From: Clostridiales bacterium | GTDB lineage: Bacteria; Bacillota; Clostridia; Christensenellales; Borkfalkiaceae | Length of the DNA stretch: 64,000 nt | Assembly (NCBI GenBank): GCA_015055945.1 | Contig: SVHH01000003.1 | Coordinates: forward strand, 124,001-188,000 | Reading direction: 5' to 3' | Shown here: in pieces, positions 1-8,897 of the stretch | Layout: each line of letters begins with the position of its first letter | How positions within the stretch are numbered: the first letter of the stretch is position 1 | Translations under genes and position numbers: made by a program | The notes under the pieces: model-generated | Told to the model about the DNA's origin: nothing | The model's input: only the letters and a program-made list of their open reading frames with translations | Database searches by the model: none

Positions 1-541
1 AAATAATTTTACCGTTTTCTTTCTTCGCACTAATACGAGTAAAACGCTTTACAGAGAAGAGTTCCATTACTTTTGTTTTTTCAGTGCCGTCATTACACTC
101 AAAAATAATATTGAGTGTAATTGCGTGTCGCATTTGAAAAACCTTAAACGGCAAGTGCATTATAAGTTGAATTATTATAATAATAAGCGATGCTACTATA
201 GAAATTTCCCAAAGTCCAGCACCAACCGCCATACCGATAGCCGCCGTCGCCCAAATACCCGCAGCAGTTGTTAATCCGTGCACTATTTGCTTGTTATAAA
301 ATATCATACCAGCGCCGATAAAACCGATACCAGATACTATTTGAGCCGCAATTCTTGAAGGATCTGCACCGTTAATATTTTTCGACACTATCATAAACAA
401 ACACGCACCAACACATACGATTGTATGAGTTCTTATACCCGCTTCTTTTGAACGCATTTTACGCTCAAAACCAATAATAAAGCCCAAAACAAGCGATAAA
501 ACGAGTTGAAGCGCAGCGATAAGTATTTGATCTAAATTCAT
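1..541 (-). CDS. MgtC/SapB family membrane protein (3' end truncated by window edge)
   Basis: Open minus-strand frame from ATG at 541 to window edge, not in ORF track because no stop is included: MNLDQILIAALQLVLSLVLGFIIGFERKMRSKEAGIRTHTIVCVGACLFMIVS...GIGFIGAGMIF; matches MgtC/SapB motif pattern. Confidence 0.88.
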   Translation of the reverse strand, partial: MNLDQILIAALQLVLSLVLGFIIGFERKMRSKEAGIRTHTIVCVGACLFMIVSKNINGADPSRIAAQIVSGIGFIGAGMIFYNKQIVHGLTTAAGIWATAAIGMAVGAGLWEISIVASLIIIIIQLIMHLPFKVFQMRHAITLNIIFECNDGTEKTKVMELFSVKRFTRISAKKENGKII

Positions 542-671
542 AATTTATCCCCTTTAATAAAGATTAGGAAAGCGCAAATATGCAACTTTCCTAACAGTAT
601 ATTAAATAATTTTTATTATTATAATACTACTTAATCAATTTGTCAATAGTGTTTATAAATTTTTAAATATA

Positions 672-696
672 AAAGCACTGTTAGTTACAGTGCTTT
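672..696 (-). terminator. Hairpin AAAGCACTGT-TAGTT-ACAGTGCTTT; on the minus strand followed by a T-rich tract
   Basis: 10-bp perfect inverted repeat; minus-strand reading AAAGCACTGTAACTAACAGTGCTTTTATATTT. Confidence 0.65.
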
Positions 697-713
697 AATT
701 GTGTAAACAATAA

Positions 714-734
714 ACCCCCAGATAGTCTGGGGGT
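714..734 (+). repeat. IS200 left-end hairpin
   Basis: 9-bp perfect arms, 3-nt loop TAG. Confidence 0.75.
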
Positions 735-758
735 CCAGTAAAGGTTTACCGTTGAGTA

Positions 759-827
759 AAATCCTCCGTTTGTGTATAATAAAAGTTGCGACCTGCCAGT
801 TGCAACTAAAAAACAAACGGAGGATTT
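759..827 (+). promoter_or_regulatory. tnpA 5' leader structure sequestering the SD
   Basis: AAATCCTCCGTTTGT (759-773) is the exact reverse complement of ACAAACGGAGGATTT (813-827), which contains the GGAGG SD next to the ATG at 828; inner stem AGTTGC/GCAACT (784-789/802-807). Confidence 0.8.
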
Positions 828-1301
828 ATGAAAAAAGAAATTTTCACTGGAAATAGTTTAGCACATACAAAATGGAATTGCAAGTATCACATAGTATTTG
901 CGCCAAAATATCGTCGAAAAGTATTTTTCGAGGATAAAAGGCAAGAGATAAGGGATATACTGCGTACGCTATGCAAATGGAAAGGTGTAGAGATAATAGA
1001 AGGAGAAGTATGTCCCGACCACATACATTTACTTTTATCAATACCACCCAAAATTAGCGTTTCGGGATTTATGGGGTATCTAAAAGGAAAAAGTAGTCTA
1101 ATGATATTTCAAAAATACGGCAACTTAAAATTTGCATACCGAAATCGCGAATTTTGGTGCAGAGGATTTTACGTAGATACATCGGGGAAAGACACGAAAG
1201 CAATTAAAGAGTATATTAAAAATCAATTAGAACAAGATAAACAATCAGATCAGTTAAGCATATTTGATCCTAAAGACCCGTTTACGGGTAGCAAGCAATA
1301 G
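828..1301 (+). CDS. tnpA: IS200/IS605 family transposase TnpA (Y1 HUH)
   Basis: KYHIVFAPKYRRKVF, HUH motif DHIHLLLS, C-terminal FYVDTSGKDTKAIKEYIKNQ with candidate catalytic Tyr. Confidence 0.96.
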   Translation: MKKEIFTGNSLAHTKWNCKYHIVFAPKYRRKVFFEDKRQEIRDILRTLCKWKGVEIIEGEVCPDHIHLLLSIPPKISVSGFMGYLKGKSSLMIFQKYGNLKFAYRNREFWCRGFYVDTSGKDTKAIKEYIKNQLEQDKQSDQLSIFDPKDPFTGSKQ

Positions 1302-1382
1302 GTGCAAGACTGGCAAGTCGTTTAAATACGCACTTGTGCGTAAGCCAGAATAGTTTAGGGCTAATTGCCCGAAAATGAAAAA

Positions 1383-1401
1383 CCACCAGCTATGCTGGTG
1401 G
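1383..1401 (+). repeat. IS200 right-end hairpin
   Basis: 8-bp perfect arms CCACCAGC/GCTGGTGG, loop TAT. Confidence 0.75.
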
Positions 1402-1415
1402 ATATTTATTTTTGA

Positions 1416-2831
1416 TTAAATTTTAATAAATAAACCAGTAATTAAAATCAAAAGAATACAAATCGGCGCGATATATTTAATCATTATATTAAAGTATCTA
1501 GTAAGCCCCTTAGATTTATCAATACCTATTTCTTTGGGAAGTATATTTTTATCAATAAACCAACCAGCAACAACACAAGTTATAATTGCAATTATCGGCA
1601 TTAAAATATTGTTTGCCAAGATATCAAATAAATCTAAAATAGAATTGCCAGCAATATTTATAAACGACAACACACCATAACCTAATGATGATAAAGTTCC
1701 TAAAACTAAAATTGCACCAAATACTATTAAGCACGCAACCCAGCGTTTCATTCTACCATCTTCACAAAGCACCGCAACGATTGATTCTACAAGTGAAACT
1801 GAAGAAGTTACCGCCGCAAAGAATACCAAAATAAAGAAAATTATGCCAATAATTCTACCACCCGGTATACTGTTGAAAACGTTTGATATTTGGATAAACA
1901 TAAGAGTTGCACCATTAGTTTCCATAATCTTATGCGCCGCATCCGCCGTAGGAGCAAAAGCAAATACTGCCGGTATAATTATTAAACCAGCAATAATTGC
2001 GAACAAACTGTCAAACGCTGCGATTTGAACTGACGAAGACTTAATGCTAGCATCTTTTTTCATGTATGAACCGTACGTAATCATTATGCACATACCGATT
2101 GACAATGAATAAAAGAGTTGACCTAATGCACCTAAAACAGTTTTGAAGCTAAACTTAGTGAAATCAGGGATTAAGAAGTATGCAACGCCTTCTAACGCGC
2201 CGTCTTGAAAAAATCCATAAATCATTAAGAATACTGCTATAATTGCAAGAGCGGGCATTAATATTTTACTCATTTTTTCTATACCTTTTTGAACGCCCAT
2301 CGTTACGATTAAAACGGTGATTGCAGCAAAAATCAAGAAGAAAACAAGTGGTTCAATCGGGCTTGAAATAAACGAAGTAAAAAATGTTTCCGTGTTAACT
2401 TCTGCCCCAGCGCCTTCAACCAAACCTTGGCTGCCAACTAAGAATGACCACATATATTTGATAACCCAGCCGCCGATTACGCAGTAATAAGGTACGATAA
2501 TTAACGGAACAATAACGCACAAGTAACCAAACCAACTGAATTTTTTGTTAAGCGTACTAAAAGCGCCTATAACACTTTTGCCAGTATGTCTACCAATGCC
2601 TATTTCTAACATTAAAAGGATCAAACCAAAGAACACGGCAAGTAATGCATAACTGAGTACGAATATCCCGCCACCGTATTGCGCTGCCAAGTATGGAAAA
2701 CGCCATAAGTTACCAAGACCAACAGCCGAACCAGCCGCTGCTAATACAAAGCCTATTTTACTTGTAAATCCACCACGTTTTTTTGCAGTGGCTTCAGCAA
2801 GCGGAGTATTGTTAATTTCACTATTTTTCAT
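1416..2831 (-). CDS. Sodium-dependent transporter, neurotransmitter:sodium symporter (SNF) family
   Basis: N-terminal GFVLAAAGSAVGLGNLWRFPYLAAQYGGGIF is the SNF signature; multiple TM segments. Confidence 0.95.
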   Translation of the reverse strand: MKNSEINNTPLAEATAKKRGGFTSKIGFVLAAAGSAVGLGNLWRFPYLAAQYGGGIFVLSYALLAVFFGLILLMLEIGIGRHTGKSVIGAFSTLNKKFSWFGYLCVIVPLIIVPYYCVIGGWVIKYMWSFLVGSQGLVEGAGAEVNTETFFTSFISSPIEPLVFFLIFAAITVLIVTMGVQKGIEKMSKILMPALAIIAVFLMIYGFFQDGALEGVAYFLIPDFTKFSFKTVLGALGQLFYSLSIGMCIMITYGSYMKKDASIKSSSVQIAAFDSLFAIIAGLIIIPAVFAFAPTADAAHKIMETNGATLMFIQISNVFNSIPGGRIIGIIFFILVFFAAVTSSVSLVESIVAVLCEDGRMKRWVACLIVFGAILVLGTLSSLGYGVLSFINIAGNSILDLFDILANNILMPIIAIITCVVAGWFIDKNILPKEIGIDKSKGLTRYFNIMIKYIAPICILLILITGLFIKI

Positions 2832-2853
2832 AAATATTTTCCTTTTGTATTTA

Positions 2854-3711
2854 CTAACCGATGATTTCAGTTAAAATATCTTCTAAATAATCACCGTTAA
2901 ATTCTTCAATTGCACCTTTATCAGAAAGAGCGGCAAATTCGGGGTTTATCGGAAGTTTTGCAACGCGTTTAATACCGTATTCAGCAGCAGTTTTATCAAT
3001 TTTACTTTCGCCAAAAATATTAATTTTCTTTTTACAGTCTGGACATTCAAAGTAAGAATAATTTTCTACTATACCAAGTACTGGCACGTTCATTAAACTT
3101 GCCATTTTAACAGCCTTTCCTACTATCATTGAAACGAGTTCTTGCGGAGATGCAACAACTACAATACCGTCAACTGGAAGTGATTGAAAAACGGTTAATG
3201 GCACGTCGCCAGTTCCCGGAGGCATATCGACAAACATAAAGTCTACGTCCTTCCAAACAACGTCGGTCCAAAATTGTTTAACAGCACCAGCAATAACGGG
3301 ACCACGCCAAACAACAGGGTCAGTTTCATTTTCAAGCAACAAATTGATAGACATAATTTGAATTCCGCTTTTAGTTACTGCTGGAAGAAGATATTTATCG
3401 TCTAAAGTTCTTGCTTTATCACTAACACCAAACATCTTAGGAATAGAAGGCCCAGTGATATCAGCATCTAAAATTGCCGTGTTAAAACCTTTCTTTTGCA
3501 TCAAAACTGAAAGCGTTGAAGTAACGAAAGATTTACCAACACCACCTTTACCACTGACAACACCAATTACCTTTTTAACTTTACTAAGTTCATTGAGCGG
3601 TTCTTTAGTGATTTTTCTTTCACCGCAGTCTTTTGATGAACAAGTAGAACAATCATGCGTACATTCACTCATATTAAAACTCCTTATAAAATCTTCAAAT
3701 TTAAATTTCAA
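2854..3711 (-). CDS. Mrp/NBP35 family P-loop ATPase (Fe-S cluster carrier type)
   Basis: GVVSGKGGVGKSFVTSTL, DADITGPSIPKMFG, DMPPGTGDVPLT, CPDC. Confidence 0.94.
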   Translation of the reverse strand: MKFKFEDFIRSFNMSECTHDCSTCSSKDCGERKITKEPLNELSKVKKVIGVVSGKGGVGKSFVTSTLSVLMQKKGFNTAILDADITGPSIPKMFGVSDKARTLDDKYLLPAVTKSGIQIMSINLLLENETDPVVWRGPVIAGAVKQFWTDVVWKDVDFMFVDMPPGTGDVPLTVFQSLPVDGIVVVASPQELVSMIVGKAVKMASLMNVPVLGIVENYSYFECPDCKKKINIFGESKIDKTAAEYGIKRVAKLPINPEFAALSDKGAIEEFNGDYLEDILTEIIG

Positions 3712-3832
3712 AGTTTAAACTTAATTTTTCATAATACCAAAGTATTATAACAAATTTAACCAATAAAATGCAAATTTTAAGCGGTGTTTTTGGTGTTTTT
3801 TTATAATTAATTTAATTTTTAATTAAATTTAG

Positions 3833-3861
3833 TTGTAAAATTTACAATATAGTGATAAAAT
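3833..3861 (+). promoter_or_regulatory. Candidate promoter of ppa (TTGTAA-17-TAAAAT)
   Basis: Spacing of 17 nt; palindrome TTGTAAAATTTACAA (3833-3847) overlaps the -35. Confidence 0.4.
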
Positions 3862-3886
3862 GTAAAGAAAACTAAAGGAGAATAAT

Positions 3887-4429
3887 ATGAATATTTGGCA
3901 CGACATTGAAAGCAATCGTATTCAACCCGAAGAATTTATTGCCGTTGTTGAAATCAGCAAGGGCTCAAAACAAAAATATGAAATGGATAAAAAAACAGGA
4001 CTTCTCCGCCTAGATAGAATTTTGTACACGTCAACACACTACCCCGCAAACTATGGTTTTATTCCACATACCTTAGCAGAAGATAACGACCCGCTTGACG
4101 TTTTGATTTTATGTTCAGAAAGTCTTATCCCTATGAGTTTAGTTAAGTGCTATCCTATCGGCGTTATCATTATGAACGATAACGGTTCAGTTGATGAAAA
4201 AATTATTGCAATTCCCGATACTGACCCTAACTACAATACATATAAGAGCATCCATGACCTTCCCCAACATATATTTGATGAAATGCGCCACTTCTTTACT
4301 GTATATAAACAACTCGAAAACAAAAACACTTCAGTTGACGTAGCATCTGATAAAGACGTTGCAATTGACATAATCAAAAAATCAATGGATAGTTATAAAG
4401 TTCATCTTTACGAACTTACAGCAAAATAA
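3887..4429 (+). CDS. ppa: Inorganic pyrophosphatase, family I
   Basis: EISKGSKQKYEMDKKTGLLRLDRILYTSTHYPANYGFIPHTLAEDNDPLDVLIL. Confidence 0.96.
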   Translation: MNIWHDIESNRIQPEEFIAVVEISKGSKQKYEMDKKTGLLRLDRILYTSTHYPANYGFIPHTLAEDNDPLDVLILCSESLIPMSLVKCYPIGVIIMNDNGSVDEKIIAIPDTDPNYNTYKSIHDLPQHIFDEMRHFFTVYKQLENKNTSVDVASDKDVAIDIIKKSMDSYKVHLYELTAK

Positions 4430-4433
4430 AATT

Positions 4434-4460
4434 TAAGCCCCGATTTTTCGGGGCTTTTTT
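4434..4460 (+). terminator. Intrinsic terminator after ppa
   Basis: AAGCCCCGATTTTTCGGGGCTTTTTT. Confidence 0.85.
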
Positions 4461-4489
4461 GATAAAATGCATCTATTATGTCTAACATA

Positions 4490-4520
4490 AAAGGCAACCA
4501 CTTTGCAAGTGATTGCCTTT
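4490..4520 (-). terminator. Intrinsic terminator of the aminotransferase/aromatic cluster
   Basis: Minus-strand hairpin AAAGGCAATCACTTGCAAAGTGGTTGCCTTTT. Confidence 0.7.
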
Positions 4521-4531
4521 ATTTTTTACGA

Positions 4532-5722
4532 TTATAAATTATATTCTTTTGCAAGAGCCTTAAAACCAGCAAGAGAGTTCTTAATGCGGTTATAATCTAC
4601 ACAATAAGCAATTCTAACGTATCCTTCAACGCCAAAATCATCACAAGGAACAATTAAAATTTCATGTTCTTTTGCCTTTTCATAAAAAGATGTTGCATCA
4701 CCTGTGGGAGATTTAACGAATAAATAGAACGCGCCGTCTGGTTTAACACAAGTAAATCCGTATTCACAAAGCGAATTATATAAAAGATTTCTATTCTTTT
4801 CGTATGCTTCTAAATTAACTTTAGCATCTAAGCACTTACCCGCTACCCTTTGAAACAAACTAGGAGCACAAACGTAACCTAAACTTCTACCAGCGCCACA
4901 TACGGCGAGATAAATAGTTCTGCTGTCTTGCATCTCTGGATTTACTGCGATATAACCTATTCTTTCGCCAGGCAATGATAATGATTTAGAGAAAGAATAA
5001 CATACGAGCGTATTCTTATAATAGTTCATAAGATACGGAACTTCAACGTCAGCGTATACAAGTTCACGATAAGGCTCGTCCGCAATAAGATAAATGGGAT
5101 GACCATATTCTTCTTCTTTCTTTTTTAAGAGTTCACAAACAGCAGATATAGTTTCTTTTGTATAAACAACGCCGCTGGGGTTATTCGGCGAATTCATAAT
5201 GAGTGCCTTAGTATTTTTGTTCAACTTTTCTTCTAAATCTTTTAAGTCGATTTGGAAAGTGTTTTCTTTGGGCTTTGAAATCACAAGTCTACCACCAGCG
5301 TTTTCAACGAATACCCTATATTCAGTAAAGAACGGCGCAAATACAATACATTCATCGCCATCGTTAACTACTGCTTTTAAGCAAATTGAAAGAGATGCAG
5401 CAGCACCACAAGTCATATAAATATCATCAGCACCAACTTTAACGTTAAATCTTTTGCAAATATTATCAGCAATAGCCTTTCTAACTTCAGCATCGCCTTG
5501 TGCAGAAGTATAACCGTGAAGTACGGTGGGATTATTATTTTTTAATAACTCAATAATGGTATCAGTAACCATTTGCGGCGGCTCTACACTGGGATTACCA
5601 AGGCTAAAATCATAAACCTTGTCTGCACCAATTTCCTTTGCGCGTACTTTACTATACTCAAAAATTTCTCTAATTATTGAGCGTTTACTACCAAGCGCAT
5701 AAGATTTTTCATTATAATTCAT
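4532..5722 (-). CDS. Pyridoxal-phosphate-dependent aminotransferase, class I/II
   Basis: SLGNPSVEPP, MNSPNNPSGVVYT, ADEPYRELVY, SFSKSLSLPGERIGY. Confidence 0.93.
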   Translation of the reverse strand: MNYNEKSYALGSKRSIIREIFEYSKVRAKEIGADKVYDFSLGNPSVEPPQMVTDTIIELLKNNNPTVLHGYTSAQGDAEVRKAIADNICKRFNVKVGADDIYMTCGAAASLSICLKAVVNDGDECIVFAPFFTEYRVFVENAGGRLVISKPKENTFQIDLKDLEEKLNKNTKALIMNSPNNPSGVVYTKETISAVCELLKKKEEEYGHPIYLIADEPYRELVYADVEVPYLMNYYKNTLVCYSFSKSLSLPGERIGYIAVNPEMQDSRTIYLAVCGAGRSLGYVCAPSLFQRVAGKCLDAKVNLEAYEKNRNLLYNSLCEYGFTCVKPDGAFYLFVKSPTGDATSFYEKAKEHEILIVPCDDFGVEGYVRIAYCVDYNRIKNSLAGFKALAKEYNL

Positions 5723-5733
5723 AAAAAATTCTC

Positions 5734-6543
5734 CTATAAATCAAGCAATTTCAACGCGTTTTTATAAAATAATTTATCTAAGGTTTGTTGGGACAAATTA
5801 AGCGACTTTAACCTATTAGCATTATCACAAATATCTTGCCAAGGACAGTCTGTCGCAAACAAAATTTTATCTTCTCCGTGCTTTTCCAAAATACTTTTAA
5901 ACAGATCCGAATCAATTTCGTGTAAAGTATAAGCAGTGTCAAAGTAAACATCCAAACCGCAAAGTAAATCCAGTACATTTTGCCATTGTTTATGCGCGCC
6001 ATAATGCGCCAAAACGAACTTACTATGCCCAACTTCTTCAATAACTTTTTTAACCCTTTCAGGCGGACAACGAACCGGCTCACCTTCATAACCATCATCA
6101 ACCCCAGAGTGTGTAACTACAATTAAGTCGTACTTTTTTGCGCACTTTAAGATATCAATATAACCTTTGTCATCAATAAAAGTGCTTTGATAATCAGGGT
6201 GTATTTTAACACCCTTTATACCCGATGCTTTTATAAGTGCCATTTTACCGTCAATATCTTCGCACTTAGGATGCATACCAGCAAAAGATATTAGGCGTTT
6301 TTTCTCATTAGCAAAACGCTCGTTGACAGAGATAGCAAACTTTAATACGCTTTCAAACTGAGTAGGCTTTGTTAAAACGGGCAGCGTTATGCAAATATCC
6401 GCATCAGCGCGCGCCATTGCATCTATCATCCCTTGCACCGTGCCATCAGTATAAGGTGTATTATGAGCGTTAGATGCAAGCGCATCAATAGTTGACTTTG
6501 CAATTTTATCGGGAAATATATGTGTGTGAAAGTCGATTAGCAT
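5734..6543 (-). CDS. Metal-dependent amidohydrolase (amidohydrolase_2 / ACMSD-like TIM barrel)
   Basis: N-terminal MLIDFHTHIFPDKIA, GVKIHPDYQ, VVTHSG, HYGAHKQW, FATDCPWQD. Confidence 0.88.
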   Translation of the reverse strand: MLIDFHTHIFPDKIAKSTIDALASNAHNTPYTDGTVQGMIDAMARADADICITLPVLTKPTQFESVLKFAISVNERFANEKKRLISFAGMHPKCEDIDGKMALIKASGIKGVKIHPDYQSTFIDDKGYIDILKCAKKYDLIVVTHSGVDDGYEGEPVRCPPERVKKVIEEVGHSKFVLAHYGAHKQWQNVLDLLCGLDVYFDTAYTLHEIDSDLFKSILEKHGEDKILFATDCPWQDICDNANRLKSLNLSQQTLDKLFYKNALKLLDL

Positions 6544-6549
6544 AATAGT

Positions 6550-6978
6550 TTATAAAGCAGCAATTTCCTCGCAAGAAAGAGTTTTAACGCCATTTTCGCT
6601 TAAAACTTTGTCCGCTTCAGCCATTTTAGACGTTTTTAACACAACGTACGCTTCATCACCATCGATAGATAAGCCGTACATATATTCGATATTGATACCG
6701 TTATTAGAAAGTACGGTGAGAAGATTTTGTAAACTACCAGCTTCGTGATCAATTTTCAAAACGATAACGTCGGTAAGCATAGTTGAAAAGCCGTCTTCAG
6801 CGAGTTTTTCTTTACCCAACGCGGGATTGTTTACGATAAGACGTAAAAGTCCGTATTCAGTGGTATCAGCGAGTGATAAAGATAAAATATTTACTTTATT
6901 GTCTTTCAAAACGCTTAAAACTTCACCAAGTCTACCTTGTCTATTTTCAATAAATACTGATAATTGTTTAGTTAACAT
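6550..6978 (-). CDS. ACT domain-containing protein (tandem ACT)
   Basis: QLSVFIENRQGRLGEVLSVLKDNKVNILSLSLADT... and second repeat GSLQNLLTVLSNNGINIEYMYG. Confidence 0.9.
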   Translation of the reverse strand: MLTKQLSVFIENRQGRLGEVLSVLKDNKVNILSLSLADTTEYGLLRLIVNNPALGKEKLAEDGFSTMLTDVIVLKIDHEAGSLQNLLTVLSNNGINIEYMYGLSIDGDEAYVVLKTSKMAEADKVLSENGVKTLSCEEIAAL

Positions 6979-6997
6979 AATTAAATTCCCCCTTTAA

Positions 6998-8296
6998 TTA
7001 ATAAAGTTTACGTTTGTCAATTACGTGAACAGCTTTACCTTCACTTCTTACTAAAGTTTGCGGTTCAACGATTTTAACCTTAGGATTAAGCCCTAACGCT
7101 TGGTTTAACACGTGAGTAATCTTCTTAGTAAGCGCTTCTAATCCCCTAATTTCATCGGTCATAAATTGCGGATTTACTTCAACTTGAATTTCCAAAGTGT
7201 CTAGATTATTTACACGGTCAACGATAATCATATAGTGCGGTGAAACTTCTTCAACGTCGATAAGAGCTGCTTCAACTTGGCTCGGGAATACGTTTACGCC
7301 ACGGATGATAAGCATATCGTCAACCCTACCTTTAAATCTACTAATTCTTGCGCTAGTTCTGCCACATTCGCACTTAGAGTAATCAATACTGGTTAAGTCC
7401 TTAGTTCTATATCTAATAAGCGGTAACGCTTCTTTAGTAAAGGTTGTAAATACTAATTCGCCGGTTTCACCCGGTTTTTGCGCTTTCATCGTGGTAGAAT
7501 TAAGAATTTCTGGATAGAAATGGTCTTCACATACGTGCAAGCCTTTATGGAATTCACAGTCGCACGCAACGCCAGGTCCCATAACTTCACTTAAACCGTA
7601 AATATCAAACGCTTTAATATTTAAGCGTTCTTCAATTTCTTTATGCATCTTTTCAGTCCAAGGTTCAGCGCCGCAAATAGCACGCTTCAACTTGATATCT
7701 TTTATAAGATTTTCAGATTCTAATACTTCAGCCAAGTGCAAGAGATATGAAGGCGTGCAAGCAATAGCCGTTGCACCAAAGTCAACCATCATTGTAGTCA
7801 ATTTTTTAGAGTTACCAGTACTCATGGGAACAACCATTGCGCCGAGTTTTTCAGCGCCGTAATGAGCCCCTAAACCACCAGTAAACAAGCCGTAACCGTA
7901 AGCAACTTGAATGATATCATCTTTAGTTACGCCAGCCATTGCAAGACATCTTGCAACACATTCAGCCCAAATATCAATATCTTTTCTAGTATAACCAACA
8001 ACCGTTGCCTTACCAGTAGTACCGCTTGACGCGTGAACTCTTACAACTTGTGAATGCGGAACTGCAAACAAACCGAAAGGATAATTATCTCTTAAGTCGT
8101 CTTTAGTAGTAAAAGGCAATTTTTCAATATCTTCAATACATTTGATATCACCGGGTTCTAAGCCCATAGCTTGCATTTTCTTGCGATAAAAATCTACGTT
8201 ATGATAAACGTATTCAACAAGTTTAACAAGCCTTGCACTTTGGAGAGCGGACAACTCATCCCTACTCATGCATTCTTTTGCTTCATTCCAAATCAT
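6998..8296 (-). CDS. paaK: Phenylacetate-CoA ligase family protein (copy 1)
   Basis: [60 protein letters not shown]. Confidence 0.93.
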   Translation of the reverse strand: MIWNEAKECMSRDELSALQSARLVKLVEYVYHNVDFYRKKMQAMGLEPGDIKCIEDIEKLPFTTKDDLRDNYPFGLFAVPHSQVVRVHASSGTTGKATVVGYTRKDIDIWAECVARCLAMAGVTKDDIIQVAYGYGLFTGGLGAHYGAEKLGAMVVPMSTGNSKKLTTMMVDFGATAIACTPSYLLHLAEVLESENLIKDIKLKRAICGAEPWTEKMHKEIEERLNIKAFDIYGLSEVMGPGVACDCEFHKGLHVCEDHFYPEILNSTTMKAQKPGETGELVFTTFTKEALPLIRYRTKDLTSIDYSKCECGRTSARISRFKGRVDDMLIIRGVNVFPSQVEAALIDVEEVSPHYMIIVDRVNNLDTLEIQVEVNPQFMTDEIRGLEALTKKITHVLNQALGLNPKVKIVEPQTLVRSEGKAVHVIDKRKLY

Positions 8297-8323
8297 TAAT
8301 ATTTACCCCTATAATTAAGTTTT

Positions 8324-8896
8324 TTATTCGTGGTCGTAACCGCTAAGGAAAGCCTTTTCATTAATTTCAATGGTTTTAGGTGGAACGGTTTTTTCAACAA
8401 CTGAAAGCCATTCTTCCTTGCTAAAGCCGATGTATTTTGCAGCAAGCCCTAAAACAACAGAGTTTAAAACTTTGCTGTTGCCAAGGTCTTTAGCAATTTT
8501 GCCGCCGTCAATAGCATAAACTGTGTGCTTTTCTTTTAAGGTTTCAATAATATTTTCGGGATATTGACTTGCTCCGATAACAACTGTCATAGGGTCAATT
8601 CTCGTATCGTTTACGATAATAACGCCGTCTTTTTTAAGGAAGTGTGCATAACGGAGCGCTTCTAATCTTTCAAAAGAAACTAAAATATCTGCTTCCCCTT
8701 CTTCAACGACGGGTTCACTAACCTTTTCGCCAAACCTAACGAATGTTACAACGCTACCACCACGTTGAGCCATACCGTGAACTTCACTAAGTTTAACGTC
8801 AAAACCAGCGTTAAGTGCGGTTTTACCTATAATTCTACTGGTGAGAAGTGTACCTTGTCCGCCTACGCCGACAACCATAATATTCATTTTTTCCAT
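8324..8896 (-). CDS. iorB: Indolepyruvate:ferredoxin oxidoreductase beta subunit
   Basis: MEKMNIMVVGVGGQGTLLTSRIIGKTALNAGFDVKLSEVHGMAQRGGSVVTFVRFG; the ORF-track start at 8977 overlaps iorA, so the start at 8896 is preferred. Confidence 0.93.
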   Translation of the reverse strand: MEKMNIMVVGVGGQGTLLTSRIIGKTALNAGFDVKLSEVHGMAQRGGSVVTFVRFGEKVSEPVVEEGEADILVSFERLEALRYAHFLKKDGVIIVNDTRIDPMTVVIGASQYPENIIETLKEKHTVYAIDGGKIAKDLGNSKVLNSVVLGLAAKYIGFSKEEWLSVVEKTVPPKTIEINEKAFLSGYDHE

Positions 8897-8897
8897 A

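Larger units (their letters stand above)
700..1412 (+). mobile_element. IS200/IS605-family element, IS200 type (tnpA only), with end hairpins; exact ends approximate
   Basis: Intact Y1 TnpA ORF flanked by short hairpins ACCCCCAGA-TAG-TCTGGGGGT (714-734) and CCACCAGC-TAT-GCTGGTGG (1383-1401); no tnpB. Confidence 0.85.
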
